Assembly (NCBI GenBank): GCA_016789265.1
Contig: JAEUQK010000029.1
Span: 62,001 to 126,000, forward strand
Source of the DNA: Blastocatellia bacterium
GTDB taxonomy: Bacteria > Acidobacteriota > Blastocatellia > Pyrinomonadales > Pyrinomonadaceae
Direction of reading: 5' to 3'
Length of the DNA stretch: 64,000 bases
Shown here one piece after another: positions 52,551-61,897 of this stretch (the first letter of the stretch is position 1; each line of letters starts with the position of its first letter). A model generated the notes under the pieces. The model was not told the DNA's origin and searched no databases. It saw only the letters and a program-made list of their open reading frames with translations. The translations under genes and the position numbers were made by a program.

Positions 52551-54806
52551 ATGTTGTTTCGTTCGATCGTATTTGCCATTTGGATAGCGATTGCTGCCCT
52601 CAGTATTTGCGCGCAGCCGCGCGAGATACGCATATACGTCACTGATACCGCCGGTGCTGCGATCACGAACGCGAACGTGAAGATCGATCCCAAGAATTCA
52701 GCAGCCACAGTTTGCTCATACCGGGACGATGCCTATTATTGTCCCGTTCCAGACAACGGCGGCTTTGTTCTCGCTGCCGAAGCCCGAGGCTTTCAGCCTT
52801 GGCGGATCGAGGTTCCGGCAAACTCATCACTTGTTTCGGAACATGTGGCCGTGCTGCGTGTCGGTTCCGTAGCGGAAACGGTCGTTACGATAGGGCGAAC
52901 CGAAGGGAGAATTTCCGATTCGCCCGAGAGCATTTCTGTCCTGCCAAAACAACAGATCGGGGCGACGGCAGGACCGACGCTGGATGATGCTCTGCGGCAG
53001 GTCCCCGGTTTTTCGATCTTTCGGCGTTCAAGCAGCCGAAACTCCAATCCTACGACGCAGGGCGTGTCGCTTCGCGGCGTCGGGGCGAGCGGTGCAAGCC
53101 GTTCGGTCGTAATGTACGACGGCATTCCGCTGAACGATCCGTTCGGCGGCTGGGTGCAATGGAATCGCATTTCGCCGATCGCAGTCGGATCTGTCGAGGT
53201 TCTTCGCGGCGGTGCGTCGAACCTTTACGGTGACGCAGGTTTGAGCGGAGCCGTCGATATCAGGCCGCGAAACGCGATGGAAAAATTTGCGTTCGCCGGT
53301 GAGGTGTTCGGCGGTTCTCAAAGGACCATTTCCGGTTCGATGTTCGCCGGCGGCGGTTACAAAGGCTGGTTCGGCGACATTTCGTCGGGGCATTTTAAAA
53401 CACGAGGGTTTGTTCCGGTTAGTGAAAACGAACGAGGACTGGTCGATTCATTTGCCGGAGTGCGAAGCGTGAATCTTACCGCTCGCATCGGCCGCCGGCT
53501 AGGCGAGATCGGATCGGTCTTTTTTCGCCCCGTTTATTTCGGCGAATCGCGAACGAACGGAACGCCTGCCCAAATAAACCGGACGCACTCGCGGCAATTC
53601 GCTGCGGGCGGCGATCTCAAGAACAGATCGGCTTCGTTTGATTGGCATGTGTTCGGCGGCACGCAGGTTTACGATCAAACGTTTTCCGCCGTCTCGGCAG
53701 ACCGCAGCACCGAAAGCCTATCGCGGCTGCAGCGTTCGCCGTCTCAGCATTTTGGCTATTCAGGCGTGATCTCGGCCGCGTTTCTACAAAACAACCTGAT
53801 CGCCGGTATCGAAGGCAGGGAAGTCCGCGGTACAAGCGAAGAGGTCGGGTTTGCTAGCGGCCGGGCGACTTCGCTGCTTGGCGCGGGCGGCCGCGAACGC
53901 GACTTAGGACTGTTTGCAAAAGACGTGATCAAGATCGGAAAGCGGTTGGTGGTAAGCGGCGGTCTGCGGTTGGATAAGTGGTCGAACTATCGCGCGTTGT
54001 CTTCGACGACGGTCCTTTCGTCGGGCTTAACTACGACATCGGTTTTCCCCGATCGCGACGAAAGCGCATTGAGCCCAAACGCAGCCGTTTTGATCAACGC
54101 GACCGATGAGTTCTCGATCCATTTTTCGGCGTCACGAAGCTTTCGGGCCCCGACGCTGAACGAACTCTATCGCGGCTTTCGCGTCGGAAACGTCGTTACG
54201 AACGCGAACGCATCTCTGCAAGCCGAAAAGGCGGTCAATGTGGAAGGCGGAGCTAGTTTCAGACGCAATAGCTTTTCTTTGCGAGGGACGGCATTCATGA
54301 TCGACATCGACGGGGCGGTTTCGAACGTGACTATCTCATCAACCCCGTCGCTGATCACGCGGCAGCGGCAAAATGCCGGCAAAACGAGAACCGCCGGCCT
54401 CGAGATCGACACCGAAGCTCGAATCGGCGATCTCGAATTGAACGCCGGTTATCTTTTGTCGAATTCTGTTGTGAAGGAATTTCCGTCGAGTTCTGCTTTG
54501 GTCGGTAATCGTATCCCGCAGGTTCCGCTTCACCAGTTCACGTTTCAAACGAGATATCCTTTTCGCGGTTGGATCGTCGCGTTTCAGGGCCGCGCGTCCA
54601 GCGCTCAGTTTGACGACGACCTCAACCAGTTTCGCCTCGAGCCCTATTTCCAGCTCGATGCTTTCGTTTCAAAACGCTTTAGAAAAAAGATCGAGTTGTT
54701 TGCATCTGCCGAGAATCTCTTAAATTCAAGATATTCGGTTGGCAAGACGCCAGTAAGAACCGTTAGTTCTCCTTTCAACGTGCGGGCCGGAATTCGTTGG
54801 AACTGA
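52551..54806 (+). CDS. TonB-dependent outer-membrane receptor
   Basis: 751 residues. Signal peptide (cleavage near ICA-Q), a CarboxypepD_reg-like beta-sandwich (REIRIYVTDTAGAAITNANVKI), a plug domain (LDDALRQVPGFSIFRRSSSRNSNPTTQGVSLRGVGASGASRSVVMYDGIPLNDPFGGWVQWNRI) and a beta-barrel ending in the typical LLNSRYSVGKTPVRTVSSPFNVRAGIRW with C-terminal aromatic residue. It takes up an unknown large solute, driven by TonB. No riboswitch is seen in the 127-bp upstream region, and no transporter genes are linked. Confidence 0.93.
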   Translation: MLFRSIVFAIWIAIAALSICAQPREIRIYVTDTAGAAITNANVKIDPKNSAATVCSYRDDAYYCPVPDNGGFVLAAEARGFQPWRIEVPANSSLVSEHVAVLRVGSVAETVVTIGRTEGRISDSPESISVLPKQQIGATAGPTLDDALRQVPGFSIFRRSSSRNSNPTTQGVSLRGVGASGASRSVVMYDGIPLNDPFGGWVQWNRISPIAVGSVEVLRGGASNLYGDAGLSGAVDIRPRNAMEKFAFAGEVFGGSQRTISGSMFAGGGYKGWFGDISSGHFKTRGFVPVSENERGLVDSFAGVRSVNLTARIGRRLGEIGSVFFRPVYFGESRTNGTPAQINRTHSRQFAAGGDLKNRSASFDWHVFGGTQVYDQTFSAVSADRSTESLSRLQRSPSQHFGYSGVISAAFLQNNLIAGIEGREVRGTSEEVGFASGRATSLLGAGGRERDLGLFAKDVIKIGKRLVVSGGLRLDKWSNYRALSSTTVLSSGLTTTSVFPDRDESALSPNAAVLINATDEFSIHFSASRSFRAPTLNELYRGFRVGNVVTNANASLQAEKAVNVEGGASFRRNSFSLRGTAFMIDIDGAVSNVTISSTPSLITRQRQNAGKTRTAGLEIDTEARIGDLELNAGYLLSNSVVKEFPSSSALVGNRIPQVPLHQFTFQTRYPFRGWIVAFQGRASSAQFDDDLNQFRLEPYFQLDAFVSKRFRKKIELFASAENLLNSRYSVGKTPVRTVSSPFNVRAGIRWN

Positions 54807-54829
54807 TCAGAGATCGGCTGTCGGTCACA

Positions 54830-55213
54830 CTATCCCATTTCGACGACCTTGTCCCGCAGCCGCTCGGCCAATTCTTCTTCAGAGAGTGCTCGTTCTCCGA
54901 GCGAAAGAAAAGTCAGATACTTCTCCGTTGGTGATGCATCAAGTTGATAACCGTTAAGTATCAAGAAAGTCCTGCATGCAATCAGCGAAGTTCGATTGTT
55001 TCCATCGCCAAACTGATGATCCTTCGCAATACCGAACGCGTATGCCGCGGCTAGGCGCGCGATGTCTGCGTCCCGTTCATATGCTGCGATATTCTGGGGG
55101 TCGGCTAGGGCAGACTTAAGCAGGCCGAGATCGCGCACTTCATCTCCGCCGCCGTGTTCGGCGATCTGGCGCTTGTGCATCGCGAGGACCGCATCTGTAC
55201 GAAGCCACTTCAT
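54830..55213 (-). CDS. doc: Doc-type (Fic-fold) toxin
   Basis: 127 residues, the length of P1 Doc. The Fic motif is HQFGDGNNRT (His66 to Thr75); His66 and Arg74 align with those of Doc, but the Lys at 73 (HxFxDANKR in Doc) is Asn here. Doc phosphorylates EF-Tu and stalls translation. The antitoxin gene that should precede it is present 7 bp upstream but broken. So either the toxin is impaired, or another neutraliser exists. Confidence 0.88.
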   Translation of the reverse strand: MKWLRTDAVLAMHKRQIAEHGGGDEVRDLGLLKSALADPQNIAAYERDADIARLAAAYAFGIAKDHQFGDGNNRTSLIACRTFLILNGYQLDASPTEKYLTFLSLGERALSEEELAERLRDKVVEMG

Positions 55214-55220
55214 CTATTCG

Positions 55221-55449
55221 CTATTCGGCCAGTTTTCTTAACACGTCGCGGTCTTCTCGCATTACTTGTTCCGCAATTGCTATTTACTCGGCAAACTCTT
55301 CGTCAAACGCCCGCAGTTCGATACCGGTCGGGTGTCTCAGAGGCAAAAAGGCTGTCGCCCTTCTTTACCCGAAGGAGTGCAAGGATCTCTTTTGGCGGCA
55401 CGATCCCGACCGAATTTCCGACCGTCGTTATTTTAAGCTTTGCAGTCAA
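55221..55449 (-). pseudogene. broken AbrB-like antitoxin gene of the Doc module
   Basis: The minus-strand frame from TTG 55449 gives LKITTVGNSVGIVPPKEILALLRVKKGDSLFASETPD, a MazE/AbrB-type DNA-binding domain, then runs off frame and stops at 55303. Adding back one base at GACCGGT restores GIELRAFDEEFAE-stop-IAIAEQVMREDRDVLRKLAE to TAG 55221, a standard toxin-binding tail. So there is one frameshift and one nonsense codon (TAA 55284-55286). Its end is 7 bp from the doc start, as in an intact operon. Confidence 0.85.
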
Positions 55450-55521
55450 AGGCCATACATATAACGTAGGTCATAATATTGATTTAAGAAAAATCGGCAG
55501 CTCTTGCAGATCCTGAATTTC

Positions 55522-55556
55522 CAAAAAGAAAAAGGCTGCCAATGTCGACAGCCTTT
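55522..55556 (-). terminator. rho-independent terminator after the ferredoxin gene
   Basis: On the minus strand AAAGGCTG and CAGCCTTT form a perfect 8-bp stem over a 10-nt loop, followed by TTCTTTTTGG. It lies 23 bp after the ferredoxin stop and separates it from the Doc module. Confidence 0.9.
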
Positions 55557-55578
55557 CACATAAAAACCTACACAGATC

Positions 55579-55875
55579 TTATTCCGGTTGTCCCTTACAT
55601 CCGGCGCCGTAGAGTGCAGGCTGTTTTGTACTGATGATCGGGTAATTTTCCGCGTCTTTGTTGATATCGAGCCACGGCAGGTATTCTTCAGGTATCGACA
55701 TGTCCGAGAAGATCGCCTCGACCGGGCATTCGGGCAAACAGGCGTCGCAATCGATGCAGGTATCGGGGTTGATCAAGAGCTTGTCGGGCAGCTCGTGAAA
55801 AGCTTCGACGGGGCAGACTGCGGCGCAGTCGGTGTACTTACAATCAACACATGGTTCGGCAACGATATAGGTCAT
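55579..55875 (-). CDS. 7Fe-type ferredoxin
   Basis: 98 residues. Cysteine pattern matches Azotobacter ferredoxin I: Cys9, 17 and 50 for a [3Fe-4S] cluster, Cys21, 40, 43 and 46 for a [4Fe-4S] cluster, plus Cys12. Sequence core is CVDCKYTDCAAVCPVEAF and TCIDCDACLPECPVEAI. The long C-terminal tail (PEEYLPWLDINKDAENYPIISTKQPALYGAGC) is family-typical. It is a soluble one-electron carrier; partner unknown. A single gene with its own terminator. Confidence 0.95.
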   Translation of the reverse strand: MTYIVAEPCVDCKYTDCAAVCPVEAFHELPDKLLINPDTCIDCDACLPECPVEAIFSDMSIPEEYLPWLDINKDAENYPIISTKQPALYGAGCKGQPE

Positions 55876-56029
55876 CTCAGGCGGAAATCTCCTCTTTCAA
55901 TGCGTGAAAATCAAATTAAAACCGTAATATTCCCTGCATTACTTGTCAAACGGTCGCAGACAAGTGTTAGAATGCCTTCATAATCAATAGTTAACAGTAC
56001 GATAATTTAAAAGGATATCTCAAACAAAT

Positions 56030-57064
56030 ATGAAAGCGGAGCACGAATTGTCGCTCGATTTTCTGCGAGTTACCGAGGCCGCGGCTATCGAATCGGCCAA
56101 AACAATGGGCCAGGGCGACAGAAAACACTCGGATCACGTCGCCGTCGAGGCAATGCGCGAAGTGATGGAAACCGTCCCTATGCGCGGCCGGATCGTCATT
56201 GGCGAAGGTGAACGCGACGAGGCGCCGATGCTTTATATCGGAGAAGAACTCGGCGGAGGCATATACTCTGCCGAGACCCGAGCCGAATTTCCCGAGGTCG
56301 ATATAGCGGTCGATCCGCTCGAAGGAACAAATCTCTGTGCGCTCGGCGCCAATAATGCTATCGCTGTTCTTGCGGCAGCCGAACGCGGCGGCCTTTTGAA
56401 CGCACCGGACATCTACATGGATAAGATCGTCGTAGGGCCTTCTTGCCGAGGCGCAGTCGATATCGACGCACCGGTCCATGAGAATCTGAAGAACATCGCT
56501 CGACGTCTCGGCCGCGATATCGACGACCTCACGGTGATCTGTCTTGATCGTCCCCGCCATAAACAGCTGATAGCGGATGTACGAGGTACGGGTGCCCGAA
56601 TTCGCCTTATTTCGGATGGCGACCTGTCGGCCGGCATTTCGGCTGCGGTCGCGGGAACCAATATCCATGCGTTAATGGGAATAGGCGGTGCACCCGAAGG
56701 GGTTATAACAGCGGCGGCGATGAAATGCCTAAACGGCGAGATACAAGCGAAGCTCGTCTGGGACCCGGAAAAGCTGGGTGTTGACGCTTCGAAAGTACCG
56801 CCCGCGGAAGAGGTTATGGACCGCCTCAAAGATATGGGCATATCGGACGCGAACAAGATCTACGACACCAACGACCTTGCACCGGGCAAAAAGATCATCT
56901 TCGCCGCTACCGGTGTGACCGATGGTGCATTGCTCCGCGGAGTGCGTTTCTTCGGCGCGGGCAAGAGAACCCATTCAGTGGTGATGACCACCGACAGCAA
57001 GAGCATTCGCTTCGTCGATACGGTACACGTTGAGGGTGGGCCGGACGCAGTCATTCGATTCTGA
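56030..57064 (+). CDS. glpX: fructose-1,6-bisphosphatase class II
   Basis: 344 residues. GlpX-type enzyme with metal-binding [34 protein letters not shown] and [13 protein letters not shown], plus [23 protein letters not shown]. It converts fructose 1,6-bisphosphate to fructose 6-phosphate in gluconeogenesis. The class II type is standard in this kind of organism. Upstream ORF gap of 150 bp holds no gene. Downstream a radical SAM gene follows after 99 bp on the same strand. Confidence 0.97.
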   Translation: MKAEHELSLDFLRVTEAAAIESAKTMGQGDRKHSDHVAVEAMREVMETVPMRGRIVIGEGERDEAPMLYIGEELGGGIYSAETRAEFPEVDIAVDPLEGTNLCALGANNAIAVLAAAERGGLLNAPDIYMDKIVVGPSCRGAVDIDAPVHENLKNIARRLGRDIDDLTVICLDRPRHKQLIADVRGTGARIRLISDGDLSAGISAAVAGTNIHALMGIGGAPEGVITAAAMKCLNGEIQAKLVWDPEKLGVDASKVPPAEEVMDRLKDMGISDANKIYDTNDLAPGKKIIFAATGVTDGALLRGVRFFGAGKRTHSVVMTTDSKSIRFVDTVHVEGGPDAVIRF

Positions 57065-57163
57065 CGTCGAGCCTGTTTGCACCCTCTGTCAAAGGTTTAT
57101 TAATTTTAGGCCCGCAACATTCTGGGGGTCTATTTATATTCCGGTCTGATCGAGGAGATGTAA

Positions 57164-58963
57164 ATGGCAGTAAACGCAGATGTTTTGAGCGATGGGTTTG
57201 CCGTGTCCGAACCAGTGGAAGCGGTAAAGGCAGAAGACGGCGGAAAGCTGATAGTGCTGACCGCCCCGCTGACGGAATCTATTGACCACGCCGGTTACTT
57301 TATCCAGATGGCAATGGCGTCATTGCCGATCTGGCTCGAAGGCATTCTAAATCGCAAGTATCCGAAATGGCGTGACGTCGAACGTTACGAGGACGGCTCC
57401 GCCAAGTATATGCCCGCAGGTGTTCGCCTTGTCGAAAAATCACTGGAACGCGCATATTCGAAAGACGACATCGTAGCCTGTTTCCCGGAAGACCTCGACA
57501 AGTTCATAGGCCCCAACACGCGGGTCGTAGCCATTTCAACACATAATCCGCTCGGCGTTACGTTTGCCGCGGGCGTTTACACCTCGATCTTCGGTTCGTC
57601 GAAGATGCCCATCAATTCGCACTACGCCCGTCAGCTTTTCGCCCAGATCAAGGGCAGTAAATATCGCGATAATTTTAAGGTGATCGTCGGCGGTTCAGGT
57701 GGGTGGCAGATCATCCAGACGGATCTGTATGACGAACTTGGTGTGGACTGCGTCGTCGAAGGCCGCAGCGAATCGAATGACACGCTCGACCTGTTTGCGA
57801 AAGCGATAGCCGGCGAGGAGATCCCAAAGCAGATCGACGTCAAGCATCCGCAGGAGCGTGACGCAATACTGTTTCCGGATACACGCACTACCTTTGGCGT
57901 TGTTGAAATGACGACCGGCTGCGGCCGGCGATGCAAGTTCTGCGTCCCCGATCTCAATCCGCAGATCGACCTGCCAAAGGACAAGATAATGGACGCCGTC
58001 CACGCAAACGTTCGCGAAGGCAACAAGCAGATCAGCTTAGCGACCGAAGATATGTTCATCTGGGGACAGGTGCATACGGATACGCCGTTCTATTTCCCAA
58101 ATCGGGAAGCGCTTGTCGATCTTTACAAAAGCGTGGTCGAGACACCCGGCATCGAACAGCATGTCCTGAGTCATTCGACCATTGCTCCGGCCGTGGTCGA
58201 TCCGATATTGATCAAGCAGCTTTCCGATCTGCTTTTGCCGAAGAGCCCGATCCATTTTCCGTATTTGAGTTCCCATCCTGAAAAGAAAGCGCTTGCACCG
58301 CTGATCGGTCTCGAAACGGGATCGGTCCGAATGGCGAAAAAGGTGATGGCGAGCAAAGGTGTTCCGTTTCCGATCGAGCATTGGCCGAGCGTGGTCCTCG
58401 AAGGCCTGCGGGTTCTCAACGAAAACAATTGGTTTCCGGCGATGACGCTGATCGTCGGCAATCCGGACGAGACAGACGAAGACAATATGGCGACGCTCGA
58501 TCTCATTTACGAGATGGAACGCCGCGGACTTTTCGCATTTCTCATTCCGTCCATTTTCACGCCGCTCCACGATACCCGAATGGAGATGGAAAAAGGCGTG
58601 ACACAGACGCGGCAGCTCACGCCGCTTCAATGGCAGCTGATGATGAAATGCTGGAAGATGAACCTTCGTCCGGGCCAGTACAGCTGGTGGGGACCGACCG
58701 CCTGGCGCATCGGATCGATCGGAATGTGGCTTTACAAACTGCGAAAGCTCAACGGCCCTAATTTCACTTATCCGCTGCTGATGTTCTCAGGTGCGTTATC
58801 AGAGAAGCGGCTGGAAAAAATGGGCAAGATCTATATGGGCAAACCGCTCGAGACGCTCAGCCGTGCCGAACTTCTTGCGACGATCAAGCCTAATCAATGG
58901 AAATATCTTCGCAAGGATTGCGGCGACGTTCCGCAGCACGCGGCGGCCGTGAACGCAAACTGA
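57164..58963 (+). CDS. B12-binding-domain-type radical SAM protein, unknown substrate
   Basis: 599 residues. An N-terminal Rossmann-like part (to about 235) resembles a cobalamin-binding domain without a clean DxHxxG motif (AISTHNPLGVTF). The radical SAM barrel carries Cys253, Cys257 and Cys260 in CGRRCKFC for the [4Fe-4S] cluster, then DLPKDKIMDAVHANVREGNKQISLATEDMFIW, LIGLETGSVRMAKKVM and IVGNPDETDEDNMATLDLIYEMERRGLF. A C-terminal third (QLMMKCWKMNLRPGQYSWWGPTAWRIGS) lacks an assigned function. Length and layout recall lipid- or cofactor-modifying radical SAM enzymes, but I cannot name the reaction. A small DUF2085 gene follows in 13 bp. Confidence 0.85.
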   Translation: MAVNADVLSDGFAVSEPVEAVKAEDGGKLIVLTAPLTESIDHAGYFIQMAMASLPIWLEGILNRKYPKWRDVERYEDGSAKYMPAGVRLVEKSLERAYSKDDIVACFPEDLDKFIGPNTRVVAISTHNPLGVTFAAGVYTSIFGSSKMPINSHYARQLFAQIKGSKYRDNFKVIVGGSGGWQIIQTDLYDELGVDCVVEGRSESNDTLDLFAKAIAGEEIPKQIDVKHPQERDAILFPDTRTTFGVVEMTTGCGRRCKFCVPDLNPQIDLPKDKIMDAVHANVREGNKQISLATEDMFIWGQVHTDTPFYFPNREALVDLYKSVVETPGIEQHVLSHSTIAPAVVDPILIKQLSDLLLPKSPIHFPYLSSHPEKKALAPLIGLETGSVRMAKKVMASKGVPFPIEHWPSVVLEGLRVLNENNWFPAMTLIVGNPDETDEDNMATLDLIYEMERRGLFAFLIPSIFTPLHDTRMEMEKGVTQTRQLTPLQWQLMMKCWKMNLRPGQYSWWGPTAWRIGSIGMWLYKLRKLNGPNFTYPLLMFSGALSEKRLEKMGKIYMGKPLETLSRAELLATIKPNQWKYLRKDCGDVPQHAAAVNAN

Positions 58964-58976
58964 TATCATCTCCGTA

Positions 58977-59513
58977 ATGGGAGAACCCGCGGAAAACTAC
59001 GTTTCGATCGCATTGCATGATCGCCTGCGCGGAAATGCCTACAAGGTGTGGGCCGTCGCGTCGGCGGTAGCGTTTGTCTGGCTGGCCTTGATCGTACTTC
59101 CACCTGTTCTTGCAGGGAATGGTGCCGGGAATGCGGCATCGCCGCTCTATTCTTTCTTCTCCCATATCTGCCATCAGCTTCCGGAACGCTCGTTTTTTAT
59201 CTTCGGACATAAGCTCGCGGTTTGTTCGCGATGCTTCGGTGTCTATTTCGGGCTGCTGGCAGGTCTGCTTACTTACCCGTTATGGCGAAGCATCGATAAC
59301 ATCGATCCGCTCCCGCGGTTGTGGCTTTTCGCTTCGATGGTGCCGATCGCCATCGACTGGTCGTTGACCATCTTTGGTATCTGGGAAAACACCTTCGTGT
59401 CGAGATCTATTACAGGTTTGATCCTTGGCTTTGCGTGCGGCGTCTATATACTTCCCGCATTGGTCGAGATCTTCAGGCACCTGTTCTATTCAGGGAACCG
59501 GGCGAGCGCCTAA
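58977..59513 (+). CDS. DUF2085 membrane protein
   Basis: 178 residues, about four membrane helices. The DUF2085 signature is present: SHICHQLPERSFFIFGHKLAVCSRCFGVYFG, with conserved His and three Cys that look like a metal or heme-type site at the membrane face. No function is known. It is 13 bp downstream of the radical SAM gene and probably translated with it. The 3' end overlaps the convergent unknown gene by four bases. Confidence 0.85.
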   Translation: MGEPAENYVSIALHDRLRGNAYKVWAVASAVAFVWLALIVLPPVLAGNGAGNAASPLYSFFSHICHQLPERSFFIFGHKLAVCSRCFGVYFGLLAGLLTYPLWRSIDNIDPLPRLWLFASMVPIAIDWSLTIFGIWENTFVSRSITGLILGFACGVYILPALVEIFRHLFYSGNRASA

Positions 59514-59872
59514 ACGTCAGGTTCAAATTGAACTATCAATGAGGGGACGAGCGAGAACCCGGCGGTTATGATTTTCTTTCGGGTTTCGCGTTGAATTTTA
59601 GCGAACACGCTGTCGGATATTTCCAGGTCGGCCTTTCCTTCAAAGCCAAACTCGCCTAGTTCAGTGCCGATGTAAAGCAAGTAATACTCACCTCCGTCTA
59701 GGGCGAAATTTCCCCAGTAATGATTCAGCCCAACCTTTCTCGCTGCTTCTATTAGCGGATGCCGATTCAGATTCAACAGGTCAATTTCTACTGGATCAGA
59801 GACTTGAAACCTTATCCCGTAAAAAAGAGTTACGCGGTCTGCACCCATGGTTAGAGCATAATAGCTAGTCAC
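59510..59872 (-). CDS. small unknown protein
   Basis: 120 residues, or 112 if Met9 is used. No signal peptide or membrane helix. The sequence has a mid-part of HPLIEAARKVGLNHYWGNFALDGGEYYLLYIGTELGEFGFEGKADLEIS. No family recognised. Real because it is well formed and codon use is similar to its neighbours, but the evidence is modest. Convergent with the DUF2085 gene. Confidence 0.5.
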   Translation of the reverse strand: MTSYYALTMGADRVTLFYGIRFQVSDPVEIDLLNLNRHPLIEAARKVGLNHYWGNFALDGGEYYLLYIGTELGEFGFEGKADLEISDSVFAKIQRETRKKIITAGFSLVPSLIVQFEPDV

Positions 59873-59946
59873 GGCAATTTGGCCAAGCGCGACCGAACAT
59901 TCGTTGACTAATATTCGTAGAAGTATCAGAATTGGAGGTTAGCGAT

Positions 59947-60228
59947 ATGGGATTTGATCGGGACAGTGCAACTTCGGCTGCGAAGCGTGATATTGCCCGC
60001 AGGCTTGGGGTCAGCGAGGCGGAGGTGTCCGTTTCATCCGTGTCGGAGAAGGATTTCCCCGATATGTCGCTCGGGGCACCGGAAAACGGTGAAATGTCCG
60101 CACAGATGATCTCGACCGGGTGGGAAATCAAGGTCGGGGCCGCCGGGAAGACCTACGAATATCGCGCTGACAAATACCAGCTTCGGCTTAAGGGATTTGA
60201 AGGCAGGAATCATCTCGTCAAAGCGTAG
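59947..60228 (+). CDS. small protein of a conserved unknown family, next to a subtilase
   Basis: 93 residues from ATG 59947; GGAGG sits 8 bp before it. The pattern (RRLGVSEAEVSVSSV ... FPDMSLGAPENGEMSAQMISTGWEIKVGAAGKTYEYRAD) matches a small domain seen in other bacteria in which the SLGCPxPGM Cys is here Ala. Cytoplasmic by prediction. It ends 21 bp before the subtilase start, so a role as inhibitor, chaperone or partner of the peptidase is possible but not shown. Confidence 0.65.
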   Translation: MGFDRDSATSAAKRDIARRLGVSEAEVSVSSVSEKDFPDMSLGAPENGEMSAQMISTGWEIKVGAAGKTYEYRADKYQLRLKGFEGRNHLVKA

Positions 60229-60249
60229 TTCTGATTCAGGAGTATTTAT

Positions 60250-61671
60250 ATGAATCGCAGCAATATTTGGATCCACGTGGGTATCGCGGTAGTGGTTGTC
60301 GCGCTTGCGGCCGTTCTCGGCCAGATCGAGCGTTGGAAATCAGGTTTGAAGACGCACGACACAACTCCCATAAAGATCGCGCCAAAAGCGCCGACTATCG
60401 CCCGCACCTCTTCGGACAACGAACCTGAGGTAATGGTCCGTTTCAGATCAGGCGTTTCACTTACGGACATCAAGAAACTTGCCGCGAAGAACAATGACCG
60501 CGTTGAGGACGAAATAGAGGCGGTCAACGGTCTGATCTCGATCGACGACCTCGATAATGCCAATGCTGCCGACGTGGCTAAACAATACGAGGCAATGTCC
60601 GAACTTGTCGCCTATGCGGAACCTGTTCAGGAGATCCGCCTTGACGATCCGCCGGTCACCTCGCGAACGAAGTATTACGATAACGGCGATATCAAGAGTT
60701 CGCCGAACGACCCGCAGTTTGCCGAGCAATGGGCATTGAACAACACCGGCCAAAACGGCGGCAAGGCAAACGCTCACATCGATGCTCTCAAAGCCTGGGC
60801 TAAGACCCAGGGCAGTTCTGAGGTCGTTGTAGCTGTGCTCGATACAGGCGTTGATTACACTCACACCGATCTTGCCGAGAATATGTGGATCAGGCCCGAG
60901 AGCCTTCCGGAATACACCGACGACGAACTCGGCACGATCAATGATCTGCATGGCTTTGACGCCAACGTAAACGCCTCCGACCCGATGGACGAAAACGGCC
61001 ACGGAACGCACTGCTCGGGCATCATCGGTGCCGAGGGAGATAATGGCGAGGGCATCGCCGGCATCAATTGGCACGTCAAGATAATGCCGCTGAAATTCCT
61101 CGGCCGCGGCGGGTTTGGTTCCACTAAAGACGCGATCGAGGCGATCAATTACGCGATCGACCGCAAGAAGAATGGCGTCAATATTCGCGTGATCAACGCC
61201 AGCTGGGGTTCGACGCAAAAGTCGAAGGCTCTTGAAGACGCGATCCGTGCTGCCGGCGATGCGGGTATTCTGTTCGTTGCCGCGGCCGGCAACAGCAGTA
61301 CCGATAACGATAAACGTGGTCATTTTCCGTCGAACTACGACCTTCCGAATGTGATCAGCGTAGCCGCGCTCGACCGAAACGATGTGCTGGCATCATTCTC
61401 AAACTTTGGAGCAAAGACAGTACACGTCGCGGCACCGGGTCGTGAGATATTGTCCACCTGGCTGAACGATGAATATCGCGAAGCCTCAGGCACGTCGATG
61501 GCTGCACCGCAGGTGGCGGGCATCGCAGCGTTGATCGTCGCCAGCGAACCAAAGATCTCGATGGCGAAACTGCGCGAACGAATTCTGAAGTCGGTCGATC
61601 CGATCGACGGACTTTCAGGGAAGGTGGTCGTCGGCGGACGCCTCAATGCTGCAAAAGCTCTCGGGGAGTAA
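60250..61671 (+). CDS. membrane-anchored subtilisin-like serine protease (S8)
   Basis: 473 residues: N-terminal membrane anchor (about 6-24), a propeptide-like region (about 55-130, PEVMVRFRSGVSLTDIKKLAA...), then the S8 domain with Asp198 (AVLDTGVDYTH), His251 (NGHGTHCSG), oxyanion Asn348 (AAGNSS) and Ser416 (SGTSMAAPQ). It cuts proteins outside the inner membrane. A terminator follows. The upstream small protein is a likely partner. Confidence 0.95.
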   Translation: MNRSNIWIHVGIAVVVVALAAVLGQIERWKSGLKTHDTTPIKIAPKAPTIARTSSDNEPEVMVRFRSGVSLTDIKKLAAKNNDRVEDEIEAVNGLISIDDLDNANAADVAKQYEAMSELVAYAEPVQEIRLDDPPVTSRTKYYDNGDIKSSPNDPQFAEQWALNNTGQNGGKANAHIDALKAWAKTQGSSEVVVAVLDTGVDYTHTDLAENMWIRPESLPEYTDDELGTINDLHGFDANVNASDPMDENGHGTHCSGIIGAEGDNGEGIAGINWHVKIMPLKFLGRGGFGSTKDAIEAINYAIDRKKNGVNIRVINASWGSTQKSKALEDAIRAAGDAGILFVAAAGNSSTDNDKRGHFPSNYDLPNVISVAALDRNDVLASFSNFGAKTVHVAAPGREILSTWLNDEYREASGTSMAAPQVAGIAALIVASEPKISMAKLRERILKSVDPIDGLSGKVVVGGRLNAAKALGE

Positions 61672-61766
61672 GCTAGACGAACTGCTCCAAACCGTTTACC
61701 AAATGGAATAGACGGTTTCGTGCGCTGAACAAAAGCGGATCTGCACGATACACTATCAGTTCTCGC

Positions 61767-61799
61767 AAAGCCCTGTAAATACAGGGCTTTTTCTATTTT
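61767..61799 (+). terminator. rho-independent terminator after the subtilase gene
   Basis: AAAGCCCTGT (61767-61776) pairs with ACAGGGCTTT (61781-61790) around AAAT, followed by TTCTATTTT. Confidence 0.9.
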
Positions 61800-61897
61800 C
61801 AAGTGCCCTCGAAACCTATGGCACGCCCTTTGCACTATGCCGGTTCAAGCAATGCTCGGACATTGCCGTGAGAAACCAAAAGGGGGAATTAGTTAAG

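Noticed and set aside
60457..61323. 288-codon minus-strand frame in the subtilase gene
   Set aside because: Antisense shadow of an intact S8 protease.
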